Positions 22,601 to 33,771 of a stretch of DNA of 64,000 nucleotides are shown here, piece after piece. Location: the NCBI RefSeq assembly GCF_021155765.1, contig NC_060114.1:14827501-14891500 (forward strand). The letters run 5' to 3'. Within the stretch, counting starts at the first letter, position 1. Each line of letters starts with the position of its first letter. The position numbers and the translations under genes were made by a program. The notes beneath the pieces are model-generated. The model made no database searches. It saw only the letters and a list, made by a program, of their open reading frames with translations, and was not told the origin of the DNA. Source of the stretch: Diprion similis. Its lineage: Eukaryota > Arthropoda > Insecta > Hymenoptera > Diprionidae.

Positions 22601-25341
22601 ACAGGATAGAGAACCAGAATGAGCACAACACGAACTTGGAACGTCGCAACTCGAAGAAAATGGACGCCGAAGAGATACTGTCCAATTCGAGGAACGTCGT
22701 ACTCGCCGGTGAGGTGACACCCGAGGCGAAAAAGACCGTTGAGAATCTACAACAGAGGGAAAACAACTTCGACGTTAATTCGAGGGTAAAGATGGACGTC
22801 GCTCCGGGCCATGGCCTTGAACTGAACGGGATCGATGTACCTGATAAGGGGGAAGATCAGGGTCGAATTCCCTCGGAGATACCGGAAGAGGTTCATAATG
22901 CTGCGGTTGCGGCACGTAGGAATAGGAGAAACAGCGCGGAGCTTTTGAGTCAATCGAAAACTCAGAACGATTCATTTGACGCAGACGATACGGCGGACTC
23001 GAAGAGCTCCCTGCAGAAGAACAAGAGAAAAGCTCCTGCACCGCCAAAGGAAAAGACTCCGGTACCGGAGACATCCCAAACTGTGAGCAAAAAGGAAACG
23101 GTTCAGAGTTCTCCGTTGAACTATAACAACGATGATAGTGGAGACAAGTTCGACAGCATAACCGATTACACAGAATCGTTGAACGACTACGTGACCAAGG
23201 TCCGCGAGACTACGGACGGAGCCGAAGCACGTCGTCAACGACTCGAAAACCAGACCTGCAGACGGAACTCGGAGTCAGACACAGATAGCGAACTCCAGAA
23301 CAGCTTTACGACCATAGAATTGAATCCGGCGGACATAACAATTCATCATACTCCGGTGCCAGAAGTCGATGACGACATTTACAGGAAGGCGGCTAGCCTC
23401 GGTGACCTTTCGAAATACGAGAGCAAGGCAACCTCGACCCTGGAAAGAGCGCAGAGTTTGGACATGACGGATACTGGATCGAAAAAACGAAAGGCCCCGC
23501 TACCGCCGGAGGATATAAACGAGTCCACTGAGGATCTGACGAAACTCGACGACATGGACACCTTCCAGAGGCGGAAGTTGAAAAAGTCGAACGAATGGGG
23601 AACCTTGGAGGACGCGATATGGGGAAAAACGGAGTCGGAGGTTCTGGACGAAGAGACACCGAAGACGAGAAAGAAGAGCAAGGGAACGCTGGAGAGATCT
23701 AAGTCAGCTGTTGAGATGAAGCCGAAGCAAGACAGTTCGTCGACGGGCTTAAAGCACTTCGACGTTTCAAATGTAACCGGCGAGACGAGCATCGAACTGT
23801 ACAATTTACCGCTTAGCAAGAAACTGACCTACGATTTTATACACGGTGAAAGGATGTTCAATCCTGATCAGGACAACTCGTTAGCCCGGATAGTGAACAA
23901 CGGGGACGTGGTGAAAAGCCCAACGTTCGAGGAGGTCGAACTGGATTTCAGACAAGCCAAACCTCTGATCGATGACGAGAAGGAAGCCAGACTCGATATC
24001 GATGAAGCGTTGGAGTATTTTGATCTGAGGAGAAGTGCCGGGGAGGCAAAAATTCCGGTTGAAAATATATTGGAAAAAAAAGAAACTGTCAAACCGAGCG
24101 AAGCTAAGCCAATTTATTATTACAACAACGTCGAAGTTGTCGAAGAACCGATGACAAAGACGATCGTCGATACCAGCTGTCCCGGCTGTAGACGCGCCCT
24201 GAATGGCCACCAGAATGAAAGTTGTAACAAACACAGTGAAAGACCAGACAGCAAAATTCCGGACATAATTCAAACAACAAATGACAGAGACAAAATGAAC
24301 TCGTCGTTCACTACTGAGCAACAAAACTATCGAACGGAATCGAACGACGTCAGCGAGAACAGACGAGCGGACATAACATCACCGGTATTTCAGATCAATC
24401 GGCAAAAGTTTGACCCTTTTGAAGTGGCAAAGCCAGCCGCTCCAGCCTCGTCATTTCACATACAAAGTACGAAAGTCGAGCCATTGAACACGGAGGAGAA
24501 GCGGGAATCCGTATCAACATTTCAAACAAATCGAACAAAGTTTGAACAGGCCCAAGATTCCTTGGCCAAGAAGACCAAGAGTGCAGTTGACGCGGGCTTC
24601 GAAACCCACTTCGCAAAACGAGTCGTGAATTTGGCCAACGACAAAGATGGCAGCGATGCAGTGTCGTTTGAATCCGGCTCTAACGTGACGGTGAACAGCA
24701 AAAGCGTTCCGCTGACGAGCGAAGATCGACACAACATCAGCAACGTCAGTGTATCGAGCAGCGAGACCGGCGAAAGCAGTCCAACAAATCCTAGAGAACT
24801 CAACCGGCAGGAGTCTGATACAACGCCACCGCTGCCCAGCACCCCGATGCCGTTACCTATACCTCACAAGCTGACGTACATAACGGAGATAAAGGTGTCT
24901 ACCAGTCAAGAAAACCTGAACGACATCGACGGCGATAACGATGAGATAGTTGGGATGGTGGAGGGTGGCACGGAGTCTATCAGCAAGCAACCACAGCTTG
25001 GGGTGACTGTTACGTCCAACGGAAAACCAGTGGCAGGCAAAAAACCACCCATACCTCCGCGAAGGTCGGATGTTGCAAAGTTGGCGAAAGAAGAGCTGGA
25101 AAAGCAAGTCGTCTATGTTTCAGAGTACAAATCAAGCCCAAGTAAAGACCCGGCAGTCCAAGTTGCCGAGGGTGCTGGATCCGAGATGAGTCGGACGTCT
25201 GGAGGCATTGGTAAGAAATTTGAGCAGTGGGTGTTCTTGGGAGAGAACAAGGATAATCCGTGGGAGAATAGCGGTGGACAACCCCAACCTGTAACGAACA
25301 TAGTCCTGACATCAAATGATGATAAAATGATACACCAGTAA
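6928..25341 (+). CDS. Single-pass membrane protein with one PDZ domain (1,240 aa)
   Basis: Four coding exons: 6928-7069, 21571-21827, 21918-22068 and 22169-25341. Phases match at each junction and the sum is 1,241 codons including the stop. Residues 1-17 are a short Gly/Asp/Ser-rich N-terminus without a cleavable signal. Residues about 18-40 are a hydrophobic membrane segment followed by the basic stop-transfer patch RQWRRHK, so the long C-terminal part is predicted to be cytosolic. A PDZ domain spans about 139-220; the carboxylate-binding loop GLGF is at 151-154 and an HPGDRI turn follows. The remaining ~1,000 residues, almost all in one exon, are charged and probably disordered, with Pro-rich SH3-type motifs (KRKAPAPPKEK, KRKAPLPPED, GKKPPIPPRRSD) and a CPGCRRAL patch. 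This looks like a membrane scaffold recruiting PDZ ligands and SH3 proteins, perhaps at junctions or synapses. I cannot name an orthologue. The start ATG is the first in frame; the first intron is 14.5 kb. Confidence 0.85.
7081..7299 (+). mobile_element. MITE-like repeat, GTTAGTAACGTTATCG family, copy 1
   Basis: This copy contains the shared internal sequence CGATTCATGCTG near its left end and ends in ACGATAACGTTACTAACTTC, the reverse complement of the family's left terminus. It starts about ten bases inside the intron, right next to the 5' splice site of the first coding exon. It has about 220 bp, no coding capacity, and the terminal inverted repeats of a non-autonomous DNA element. The superfamily is unknown. 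Confidence 0.6.
7311..7522 (+). mobile_element. MITE-like repeat, same family, copy 2 (tandem with copy 1)
   Basis: It begins ATTAGTAACGTTATCGTATC and ends AATAACGTTACTAACTTTAA, which gives clear terminal inverted repeats. The interior aligns by eye along its full length with copy 1, sharing CGATTCATGCTGA, AACACACTC and AAAATCATTGTAAAAT. It lies in the same orientation only about ten bases after copy 1. Confidence 0.65.
8318..8342. repeat. Poly(T) run
   Basis: An uninterrupted T run of about 25 bases lies in the large intron. Similar runs occur at 4078-4102, 15439-15457, 46020-46039, 47251-47270 and 56629-56650, and poly(A) at 21124-21145. Confidence 0.9.
9238..9976. mobile_element. Non-autonomous DNA transposon with ~38-bp terminal inverted repeats
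   Basis: The left end reads GGGGAATTCCATGTGAACCC and continues GACCAACGTCTGACCCTCA. The right end, read in reverse complement, is GGGGACTTCATGCGAACCC then AACTAACGTCTGACTCTCA. The two ends therefore match over about 38 bases with few differences. The 739-bp interior is AT-rich and has no credible protein. ATAT or GTATAT flanks the two ends, so a short AT target duplication is possible. The superfamily cannot be assigned from this alone. Confidence 0.7.
10241..10487 (-). mobile_element. MITE-like repeat, same family as 7081-7522, inverted and diverged copy
   Basis: Read on the minus strand, this segment contains GAGG-like and TTGAA-type ends, a diverged ATGCATCTTCAGAAAAA core, and finishes CGATACGTTAACGTTACTAA, matching the right terminus of the 7.3-kb copies. 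A 17-base A run interrupts it on the plus strand. It is clearly older or more damaged than copies 1 and 2. Confidence 0.45.
11217..11256. repeat. (ACGA)n microsatellite
   Basis: About ten units of the tetranucleotide ACGA/GAAC repeat in tandem. A (CAC)n tract lies nearby at about 11366-11401. Open frames over both tracts encode low-complexity peptides and are not genes. Confidence 0.9.
12318..12350. repeat. (TG)n microsatellite
   Basis: About 16 TG units in tandem, preceded by an AT-rich TATA-type segment at 12280-12310. Confidence 0.95.
14074..14577 (+). mobile_element. piggyBac-type MITE flanked by TTAA
   Basis: The element occupies 14078-14573 (496 bp). It begins CACTTTGAGTCATATAA and ends TATGTAACTCAAAGGG, so the two ends are imperfect inverted repeats (CCCTTTGAGTTACATA in reverse complement). 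TTAA lies immediately outside both ends (14074-14077 and 14574-14577). A TTAA target duplication with termini close to CCCTTTG is characteristic of the piggyBac superfamily. The interior is AT-rich and has no transposase. A second, more damaged copy lies at 16085-16636. Confidence 0.75.
16085..16636 (+). mobile_element. Second copy of the piggyBac-type MITE, degraded
   Basis: This segment aligns by eye with 14078-14573 in the same orientation: the left end TCTTTGAGTCAT, then GTATTCTTAC..TATTTTATATCCATTT, several repeats of GATTACGAATCTGAA type, an AATACTATCTT stretch, and the right end TGTCTCAAAAGGTTGAA. The flanking TTAA has decayed to TTAT and TTGA. The middle of this copy carries an extra internal repeat unit that makes it about 50 bp longer. 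Confidence 0.65.
17451..18175 (+). CDS. Possible nested two-exon gene of 97 codons, unknown function
   Basis: An ATG at 17451 opens a charged frame (MDRAERRHIIELWDLGKMPK...). A GTATAG donor after 17545 and the acceptor cttactcag before 17977 would join it in phase to a second open segment (MEDGMKTNWSVGEPDPWYTT...) that runs to TAG at 18173. The second segment also has its own ATG at 17978 and could be translated alone (65 residues). The peptide is rich in Trp, Tyr, Glu and Arg and does not look like chance AT-rich sequence, but the donor is weak and I recognise no family. It lies in the same strand as the host intron, so it could also be an alternative exon of the PDZ gene. This is a hypothesis, not a firm gene. 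Confidence 0.25.
19617..19647. repeat. (TA)n microsatellite
   Basis: About 14 TA units in tandem within the large intron. Shorter TA tracts are at 49548-49580 and 56296-56317. Confidence 0.95.
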
Positions 25342-28276
25342 AACGGTACTGCAGTATTGGATCGGATGATCATATGAAGCCTTTCAGAAAGCCCACGTTT
25401 TTCTCATCATTGCGTTTTCATCATAATTTGGCTTCGAGGTTACCTTCATTGATTCGAATACAAAGTAGAATATAATGTGTCTAATAGTAAGTTGTGGGCT
25501 TTTTTGTAGATTTAAATTCAAGTTTTAACTTTGAAACGAATTTGACAAACTCTATCTCGAGTTCTATTTTGGTCAATTGACTTTATGTTTTACCCTGAAC
25601 ATATTAATTGAAGGACAATGACTATCTTCCATTGCCGGGAAGGTGAAGATACGTACCCGAACCTCTTAAGCCACGTGCCATAAGTACATAGAAAGAAACG
25701 AAGTTCAAGATGGAGTGTGAGTATATGACTATGATGAAAAAATTGCGAAAATTATTATTGGTATTGTGATCGTGTGCGGCCTTGTCTAGCGAGTAAGGTT
25801 GCAATGTATATGTGTATGTATAGGTACGTATAGATTTGAAAACAGAGAATAAGGTAATTTAAAAATATTAAAATATAAAACTCGACTACGATTGAGTTTT
25901 TGTAAATAAAGGCCAGTGCGTGCAACGCATGTTATTGTTTATCTTTAAGTATCATATTACAAGTGAAGTAAATTTTATTTTATGAAATATATAGGTCGTG
26001 AATAATACGTAATTGAATATTCAACGACAATCAAGGAGCAGAAATCTTTACAAACTCATACTTTCACAGCAACTTTTCTCACCCATGAATAATATAAGAA
26101 AAACTTCTGTACTGTTATATTTTTTTAGTTTTCCCCATTTTAATTTTTTAACTATATAATACGAAAGTCAAGTTAACAGAAGAGACCAGAATTAAGTATA
26201 AAAACGTACACACGGTGTACGACGATTAAAATATGGTATAAAATCAAACGATGCGTCGTTTAATTAATTGTAATTCGTACTTATGATTATGGAAGAAGTA
26301 CGATTAATTCTTGTGATTACCGTATAAGATCTGGCAACAAATGATTAACGTATACCGTATTGTATGTACATGCCTGTAGTGTGTACGGGAGAAAATATAT
26401 ACATCAAGTGTACGTATATTTGCATCATAACTGTAGTTAGGCCTCTGTCCTACAGCCGATGAGGAATATTAATAATAACTAATTGACCTAGAAATATATT
26501 TACGCTTAAGTTTGAGGAGGTCGTTACATCGCACCAGCAGGTACGCGGACGTGACTGATAATAGAATACGTTAAGCAAACAGTTTTTGACTCTTAGTGCA
26601 ATGGAAAACGTGACAATTGCCAGGAAACGGTGAAAAGGAAGCTAGAAATTTGAATTTTTTTTACTAACAATGAGTTCAGATGTTACAAATGGCCGCTATT
26701 GCAGACTCTTAAATTGTTTGCTTCCCGATTTTAGCCTTTTTTGTATTATTTAGACAAAGCTAGAAAGAAATTGGCGACACTTCAAGTTTTAGTCGCTTCA
26801 AAACGAATCTTAGTTTTTGCATGAGTGAAAAACATGTATTTTACTATTATTATTGTTATTATTATTATTATTATTATCATTATTGCTTTTATAAATATTC
26901 GAACTACCGAAAATTTCAATAAGCGAATGTATCGATAATATGCGTTATAATTTATTCCCGCATTATCCCCTTCATGGTGTTTGTTAATATGCCTACTTAA
27001 ATAATATTACGCCAGAGATATACGGATGTTTTATATTTTTAACCCCTGATGGTTAATTTCAATTATTTTTATCACGCGTGTATAGTAAATATACAGATAA
27101 TATAACGGCTGGGTGAATGTTTGCAAATAGTGTAACGAGAAAAAGAATTTATACTCTTCCATCATGTAGATGCGTTGTTGTTTAGGCTTTGTATTCACAC
27201 AAAGCATATATGTATGAAATTTTTTCGCTTGCGCATTCCGGTTTTTCTTTTGGATAACTCTATGGTGCCACATAAGGGTTGTTTTCCAAGAACACAAATT
27301 TGCATAATTTCTTTCGAGAGTTTACAAAGTGATCAAGTTTAGACAATATTTAAATAATACACTTTAATAATGTGTAAGATTGGTTATCAGTTCGACAAAT
27401 TTACATAAGTACCTTTCACAAGACTTGATGGTTTTTAACTTGACATCGCATTGCATTGTCACCAATGAAAAATTTTTAAGAGAATAAAATAACTATGACC
27501 AATATGGAAATTATTTTCGTACAATTTTTTCAAATTAAAAACCATAATTATTTCAATAATTTCCGCAATTGTATAAACGACGATGAATGCACGAGGAAAA
27601 AAAAAAATTTAACACTTGGGTGTGTAAATTGTTTTACTGTGAAAATCAAACTGCATAACGATATGAAAAGCCTTATACAATAAAATATATAAGGATTTAT
27701 AAACGTGAATAACGGAATGAAACAAAAGACAAACGAGTTGTTATGATATTATACGATATTGTATATTTTATTTAATTTTATACAAACATCATGATTTATT
27801 ATTATTATTATTATTATTATCATTGCTTAGTATGTAACAAATGTTTGTATCACAAAATAAATAAATCTCATTGTTTACAAAAAAAAAAAATAAGGAAGAC
27901 AGCAATAACAATTGCAGTGTGAATGCACCCAAATATTATATATAATTCATAATCTTTTTTACACCTTTAAGTTTTCAATAACCGATTATCTATGGTGCAT
28001 TATTGTCGAATCTGTCACCATCCTGATATAAAGAAAACAAGGTCGGTACCTTGATTAAATAAAATAACTTTTTCACGATTCAAACAACCTCGTAATTTGA
28101 ATTGCGCACGTATTTTGAATTACTCTGAGACTCTCCGATTATTCCCTTATACCTTGGCAAAAGTGAAAAAGAGAGAAAGAAAAAATCTTTTGACTCAAAT
28201 ACAGTAAAGAATAACTTCATTTTGACGATACTTCTCATGTCTTGTTAATCCCCGATCACGCACTGCTGCGCACCAT
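25342..28276. other. 3' UTR of the PDZ gene and AT-rich convergent intergenic stretch
   Basis: The plus-strand PDZ gene and the minus-strand CRIPT gene converge here. An AATAAA at 25905-25910 is a good candidate polyadenylation signal for the PDZ gene, about 565 bases after its stop. (TTA)n tracts lie at about 26850-26880 and 27797-27822. No coding sequence is visible. Confidence 0.55.
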
Positions 28277-28579
28277 CTATGTGGCGGACTGTTTGTAGTT
28301 TTTAGTGCTCATTAACTTTTTGCCACACATAGCGCATATTGCTTTTTTGTACGCGCAGGATTGGCAGTAATGAGATCCGACCTGGTGAACCTTTTGCCTG
28401 CATATTTTACAGGTTTCGAATTTAGCTGTGTACGGATTAAACCGCGCCTTGCTAGTGGACAGAGCTTTGTTTTCCCCGACTTTCCGACCTCCACTTTCTA
28501 CCGTGTTTCTAGCCCCAGATTTCCACGGGTCGGGTGTTATTACGCGACCCAACTTCTTCTCGCACTTCTCGCACACCAT
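28277..28579 (-). CDS. CRIPT: CRIPT, cysteine-rich PDZ-binding protein
   Basis: A single open frame encodes 100 residues, the usual length of the family (human about 101). Four CxxC pairs (C3/C6, C57/C60, C72/C75, C82/C85) form the zinc-binding fold, and conserved stretches ARNTxESGGRK, ENKAL, GSHYCQ and ICAMCGKK are all present. CRIPT was described as a microtubule-linked partner of the third PDZ domain of PSD-95, and more recent work connects it to the minor (U12) spliceosome. The last residues here are KQSAT, whereas the mammalian form ends in a typical PDZ ligand (QTSV). The start is the only ATG that gives the conserved MVCEKCEKKLG beginning. There is no intron. It is convergent with the PDZ gene on its left and divergent from the F-box gene on its right. 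Confidence 0.97.
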   Translation of the reverse strand: MVCEKCEKKLGRVITPDPWKSGARNTVESGGRKVGENKALSTSKARFNPYTAKFETCKICRQKVHQVGSHYCQSCAYKKAICAMCGKKLMSTKNYKQSAT

Positions 28580-29648
28580 GACGCCGACGAATCTTTAATT
28601 GGAAAGAAAAATTTTCACAGCTGCAGTTTGTGTGCAGTAAACAAGTTGCTGGTTTATACAATGTTTTAAAGGACGGTATTCAGCTTTCATGATTAGAAAA
28701 AAGATCAGAAAGAAGAAAATAAAAGAGTTTGGTGCAGTGATGATAGAAAGTACAATAAACTATATGTTGAAAAATATAATATTTTATGTTCGGTCAGGTT
28801 ATGCTGGGTCAAGGTTAGTAGGGTTAGGTTATATTTGTGTCGGAGTTAAACGAATTCGTTGGAAAAGTAAGTCAGTTTCATTGATATTTACCGTTACTCA
28901 GGATCTGGAATCGAAGGAACTTCGCCGTAATACGAATCCTCTGATGGTGCGTAGTCCGTAATTTTCAAGGGTTCGTTAACTGGAGAAAGATAGGTTAGGT
29001 TAAGATGAAAACAAATAACACCAATCTTATGCGTCTTTTTCTTTTTAGGTTAAGGCTTTCTGAATGCTTGCTGGTACAAGCTTACAACTTAACACAAATT
29101 TACTCCCTAGATACGCTGCTAGTGGCCAGCCTGGACACGGATAATTTCGAGTACGGTTGGCAGTACTGAAGTCACTATGACCGCGCGAACTGAAATTAAA
29201 AATTTGTCCAAATTCAAGGGGATTTCCCGATTTTCACGCGTGTAACTAATTTGAATAAACGTAATATCGACTGATTTAAATTCAATGAAATAATCAGAAT
29301 TGAATTTTGAATTCTGCAAGCTCTTCAGCTTTTACTATTAAATAACCTGAAGTTATGTTTATTCTCATTTCGCTTACGTTATGTTTTGATTGTTAAGTCG
29401 ATCACGTGTTTTATGACAGATGAAGTAATGAAATAACGTATTTCGGAAATAATTCTCTGAAACAGATATCCCGTTTAGAAATCCAAGCAGTGCAACTATA
29501 GAACACTGGAAGAAGAGCCCCATTATATCATTCGCTTATCACCGCTCCGACGTATCTGATTTCCTGATTAGCCGCGAACCGCTAGTCACTATCGATATCG
29601 TGCAAATTATCAACAATTGCGTATAGGCTGCCGGAGATATCGAACAAA
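28580..29648. promoter_or_regulatory. Divergent intergenic region between CRIPT and the F-box gene
   Basis: About 1.07 kb separate the two divergent start codons, so the promoters of both genes must lie here. Several GGTTAGGTTA-like motifs occur (28808-28833, 28991-29003), but they are short and scattered. No TATA box or other defined element can be placed with confidence. Confidence 0.4.
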
Positions 29649-32600
29649 ATGAGTTCCGGGTATGTAAATAACCCAAACAAATATTGAAAATCTGTATTCA
29701 CGAAACTGTAGGAATGTAATTACCGTAATTTAAATTCCTTAGATCTTTTTGAGAATTTGTAACATTTTCAAAAAACGGTAATTTAGAAGGGCGTAGCCAG
29801 AAAATTTTCGACGTTTCACTGTTGAGCGTATTGTCACTTATTAGTGAACAACAAAGTATTTTACATTTTTTAATTACGTTAAGGAATTTAAGTAATAATA
29901 TTTTTCAGGCCCACCATCTGCCACATTTTGGATTTTCCGAATGAAATTTTGATCAAAATTATCTCACATTTAAACGCCAGAGAGCGTGTTCCGCTGGGTA
30001 ATTCATGCAAGAAATTACACAGTCTTGTATTCGAAGAGAAAGAATTATTAAGGTAAATATATATTCCCTACTTTTAATTTACTCTTTATACTTTCATCAT
30101 TCCATCTCAAGGAGTAATTTTGTTTGTTGAATGAAATAGCTCAGTTGAAATAAAAATCCTTAATGATTCAGCCGCAAATATTAAAATGGAGGTTACATTC
30201 ATTCCAATTATGTTTCACGCTACGCAATCCCTTCGATAAGATTTTTTTATCCGTGCATTTCAGGAATTTAGATTTTTCCAAGGACGGACGCTTGACATCA
30301 GCTTCTGACATCCGTCAATATTTCAACAACAGCAATGCAACCGAGTACATTCTGAGAGTAAATTTAAGAAACGTAAATTGTATGGAACCAGAGCAGATGC
30401 TTAACGATTACATCGGCAAGGCGGTCAACATAGTTGACATAAACGTACATGGCACAAGATTTGAAGACATACGAGAGTTGGAATATTTCCTAAAGTCAAT
30501 GCCGCATATAAAGAGACTCTCTATCGACTGGCCACGACGAACGGAAGATAACTCTGCACCTTGCTGCAAGGCTCTACGAGGGACGTTAAGCAGACTCACG
30601 TATTTGTCAGTACGAATGTGGCATGCACCTCATGCAAAAAAGTTTATCCGTTATTTACAACTTTGTCAAAAACTCAAGGAACTACGCATGATTGGAAGGA
30701 GAACCTGCTTTGTTGCCGAAGGAGACTGCGTTCTGAGCTTAGAACCTAAAATACTTAGGAACCTCGAAACCGTTGAGTTTTGTGGACCCTGCACCGACGG
30801 CGAGAAGGATTACTTCATGGCTTTGCTTCCGGAACTTGAGAAATGGACCGACTTTCAATTTCCCAAACATTACATTGGGAATGGTTTTTACTTTGGTATG
30901 TTTCCGTGATAAATTTATTTCAAAGTAACATTTGCCGCTTGACATCTAATCTGATTTTATCCTATAGCAAATTTAATAATTTTTAGAAAAAAACGTGCAA
31001 GTTTGCGAGGAGCTACTCGAGATGAATTGGATTCTAAACATTGCTCCCAATATTTACTTCGACGAATATGTTGAATTTGGCCGATCTGTGCTCTCTGAAT
31101 GTCTTTTGACAGAAGTGATTAAAATCACGCATAAAGATGGGCCAGAAGATTTCTGTTGTTTATCTCTACTCAATGAAACAGACATATGTGTTGTCAAGAT
31201 CGATGAGGCAAAGGTGAAAGTATACTCTAAGTATCGATCAGGTTACAAACGAAACAGTTTCAAAGTCAATTAGTTGTTATGAATTATTTCAACAAAAATA
31301 TAGCCATTTAGCGATGACAACAAGTTGAGAAATAAGTTATTCGAATATTTTAAGCCACAACGTGATGGAAAAATTTGTGTATTTTTAATGTTTCAGCGAC
31401 TGCTGAAAGATCCAACTTATCAAATTTCCTATTTACGTATCAATCATAACATAGAAACAAATTGTGACGTGCATTTAGTCGTATCCGCTTTTCCAAAACT
31501 GACCGAACTTGTTTTATCCAACGTAACAGAAGGCAAGTGCAAGTTTCTTATAAAATTTTTGGACATCGTTTTAGTGAAAAATTAATATTTTTGTAGTATT
31601 TTAGATACTGTATTCGACTGATTAATTACTGTTCTAAGTTATTTGTCTAATTTTGTACAATTATAGTTTCGGGTTCGAAGAGAGTACACCCTCAGAGACG
31701 ACTTAGGAAAAGAAATAGTACAATACCTAGAAAAGAGGATGATCTAAGAAACAAAAATCTAGATTCATCTTTTAAACTGCTCGTTGAGAATTCGCCTCAG
31801 CTTAGAGACCTGACGCTGGATACTAATTACAGGTACGAAAAGCTCTATTCAATAACTCCATCGAAATCATGATCAGAGTAAAACATTACCAAAATCCGAT
31901 AATGAGTCAAATTTTGAGAATACCGACTTTGTGAAAAATTATTGACAAGACGCACGTACGATTTTCTTCGTGAATAATAAAAATTTCAAAAAACAAAAAC
32001 GATAATCCGATAAAAATCACAATCATTGAAAATTAATCAAATGTTTTTTCAGCACGTTCGAAGATGATAGAATGTGGGACTTGGATGCTATGCACCTAAT
32101 CTCAGGTTGGACGAATCTCAGAACCTTACGTTTGTCATCGATACCGATCGAGGACGGTATTTTTCTCACTGAAATCGGAAGGACATGCAAGTATTTGGAG
32201 ATATTAGAATTGTACGATCTGGGTCCCGGGGATGTTTGCTGCTACATCGATGAACTGTGTCAAATGCTTTCCGACCTCAAAACCCTGAGAGAATTCAGAA
32301 TTCATCAGGACAACATTGGCGAAGTGTCTCAAGTCTTCGTCTCACTCGCCAACAACGTGCAACTAAGGAAAGTTTACATGATAAGTGATGGCGAAATGAA
32401 CACCACGAATAATTTGATATCCTCTGTCGAACACTTGCTTTGTTCGTGTTCAAAATTAACTACATTCCAATGTATAATTGACGAAATATCCGAAGCCGAT
32501 TCTGTGGCATTGACGACCGTGTTGAGAAGGTAATTTGAGCGTGTGCTTGCGAACTTTCTATAAATCTATCGTGTTATACGAGCCTATTTTACCCAGGGCT

Positions 32601-32822
32601 TAGCTTTCAATTTCTTTAAAATGTTTTTGAAACTTATTACACCATTTGTCATTATTTTGCAGTTTCAAGCGCAAAGTTAGGCGACCAAATTTCCAATTCC
32701 AAGTTGTTTGGTCTATGGATCTGGTAGTGGATGATTCTGAAGCGCTGAAAGAAGACACCATTTGTGAGGACGCCCTGCCTCTAACCTTCCCCTGTGACAT
32801 GGGTATGGCACATCGTTCGTAG
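29649..32822 (+). CDS. F-box protein with leucine-rich-like C-terminal region (650 aa)
   Basis: Eight exons: 29649-29659, 29909-30052, 30264-30895, 30987-31213, 31397-31532, 31667-31832, 32053-32529 and 32663-32822. The phases agree and the total is 651 codons with TAG at 32820. Residues about 7-46 form an F-box (ILDFPNEILIKIISHLNARE.., then VPLGNSCKKLHSL), which binds Skp1 in SCF ubiquitin ligases. The rest has repeated Leu-rich segments such as FPKLTELVLS, SPQLRDLTLD, WTNLRTLRLSSIPI and CKYLEILELYDLG, typical of degenerate leucine-rich repeats that would choose the substrate. The intron after 31532 uses a GC donor (AG|GCAAGT). I cannot match it to a named F-box protein; fast-evolving F-box/LRR genes are common in insects. 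An alternative 3' end is conceivable: a GTATGG donor near 32808 and an acceptor before 33434 would add a short basic tail in phase. AATAAA at 32897 fits the shorter form. Confidence 0.85.
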
Positions 32823-33771
32823 AGTGCGCAAAAATTCGGTGATTACTTGTACATACAGTGCAACGTCATTGAAAATTAACTTTTTATTAGTGGATAAATA
32901 AATTTTTAGACAATTAAATCGAAATATAAAGATACGGACTTGTATGAAAAGTAAATGTCCACCGCCCATCCTCCTCCCATCTTACATATTAAGATTCAAA
33001 AATCCTATCTATAAATTATAGCATATTTAGGTATATTAAAAATGATCGTGTTCAATTTTTTTTTTTTTTTGTTTGAAAAGAAAGGTCTACGATCAATGGT
33101 TCAAATGTTATATCACAAAAACTAATAAATCTTGTTGTGTTATCTACATACTTGATCCTACTGCATTTATGGATTTCTTGACATCCCAATTAGTGAAAAA
33201 AATATCGAATCTTAACGTGGTTTTTTGTTCATACACACGCCTGAAGAATGACAGCCCGCTTCACTTTTCTGCATCAACAGTTGCGTGAAGTTATTGTCAA
33301 AGGTTCGAATAACAACCGATGATAACTTTTTCGTTCTACGATCGCGAACATGGATCACTTTTCTAGCTAGAAAACATTAAAAGTGACGAGCGTAAATTTG
33401 CTCGAATACTGTTGTACCATGTTTCAATTTCAGTGATAGCTGCGAAATTTTACGGTGTCCAGAACACGTCCTGCGATACAGATAATATTATGTCTGAACG
33501 CGAAAAACCGCGTGACGTTAGGAAATACCTGTTACGAATCAAGCACACTTGTATTTGGAGAAAAAAAGAGATTAGTAAACGATGCGTGAGAGACTAAACA
33601 CTGATCGTCGGAACAATTTTGTCTGCCAATGTGTGTCAATTAAATTGTAGATATGATAAATTTCACTTCGCTCGCGTTATCATATTTTTACAAGGCACTG
33701 TTTATTTTCAGGAATCTCAACTTTTCTTTTTTGACGGACAATTTGAGTAATTGTGTCTGTTTGGAACCAAG
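32823..33771. other. 3' flank of the F-box gene; possible alternative last exon
   Basis: This AT-rich stretch holds a poly(T) run at about 33058-33070. The segment 33434-33597, preceded by ttcaatttcag, is open (IAAKFYGVQNTSC...) and would fit in phase after an alternative donor in the last F-box exon. There is no independent support, so it is described here and not called as a gene. Confidence 0.3.

Noticed and set aside
22529-25373. Many minus-strand frames opposite the large PDZ-gene exon
   Set aside because: They are antisense shadows of a long coding exon; no independent start, splice or domain evidence.
28800-29005. GGTTAGGTTA motifs suggesting insect telomeric (TTAGG)n repeats
   Set aside because: Only isolated two- or three-unit matches in unique sequence; far too few for telomeric or interstitial telomeric DNA.
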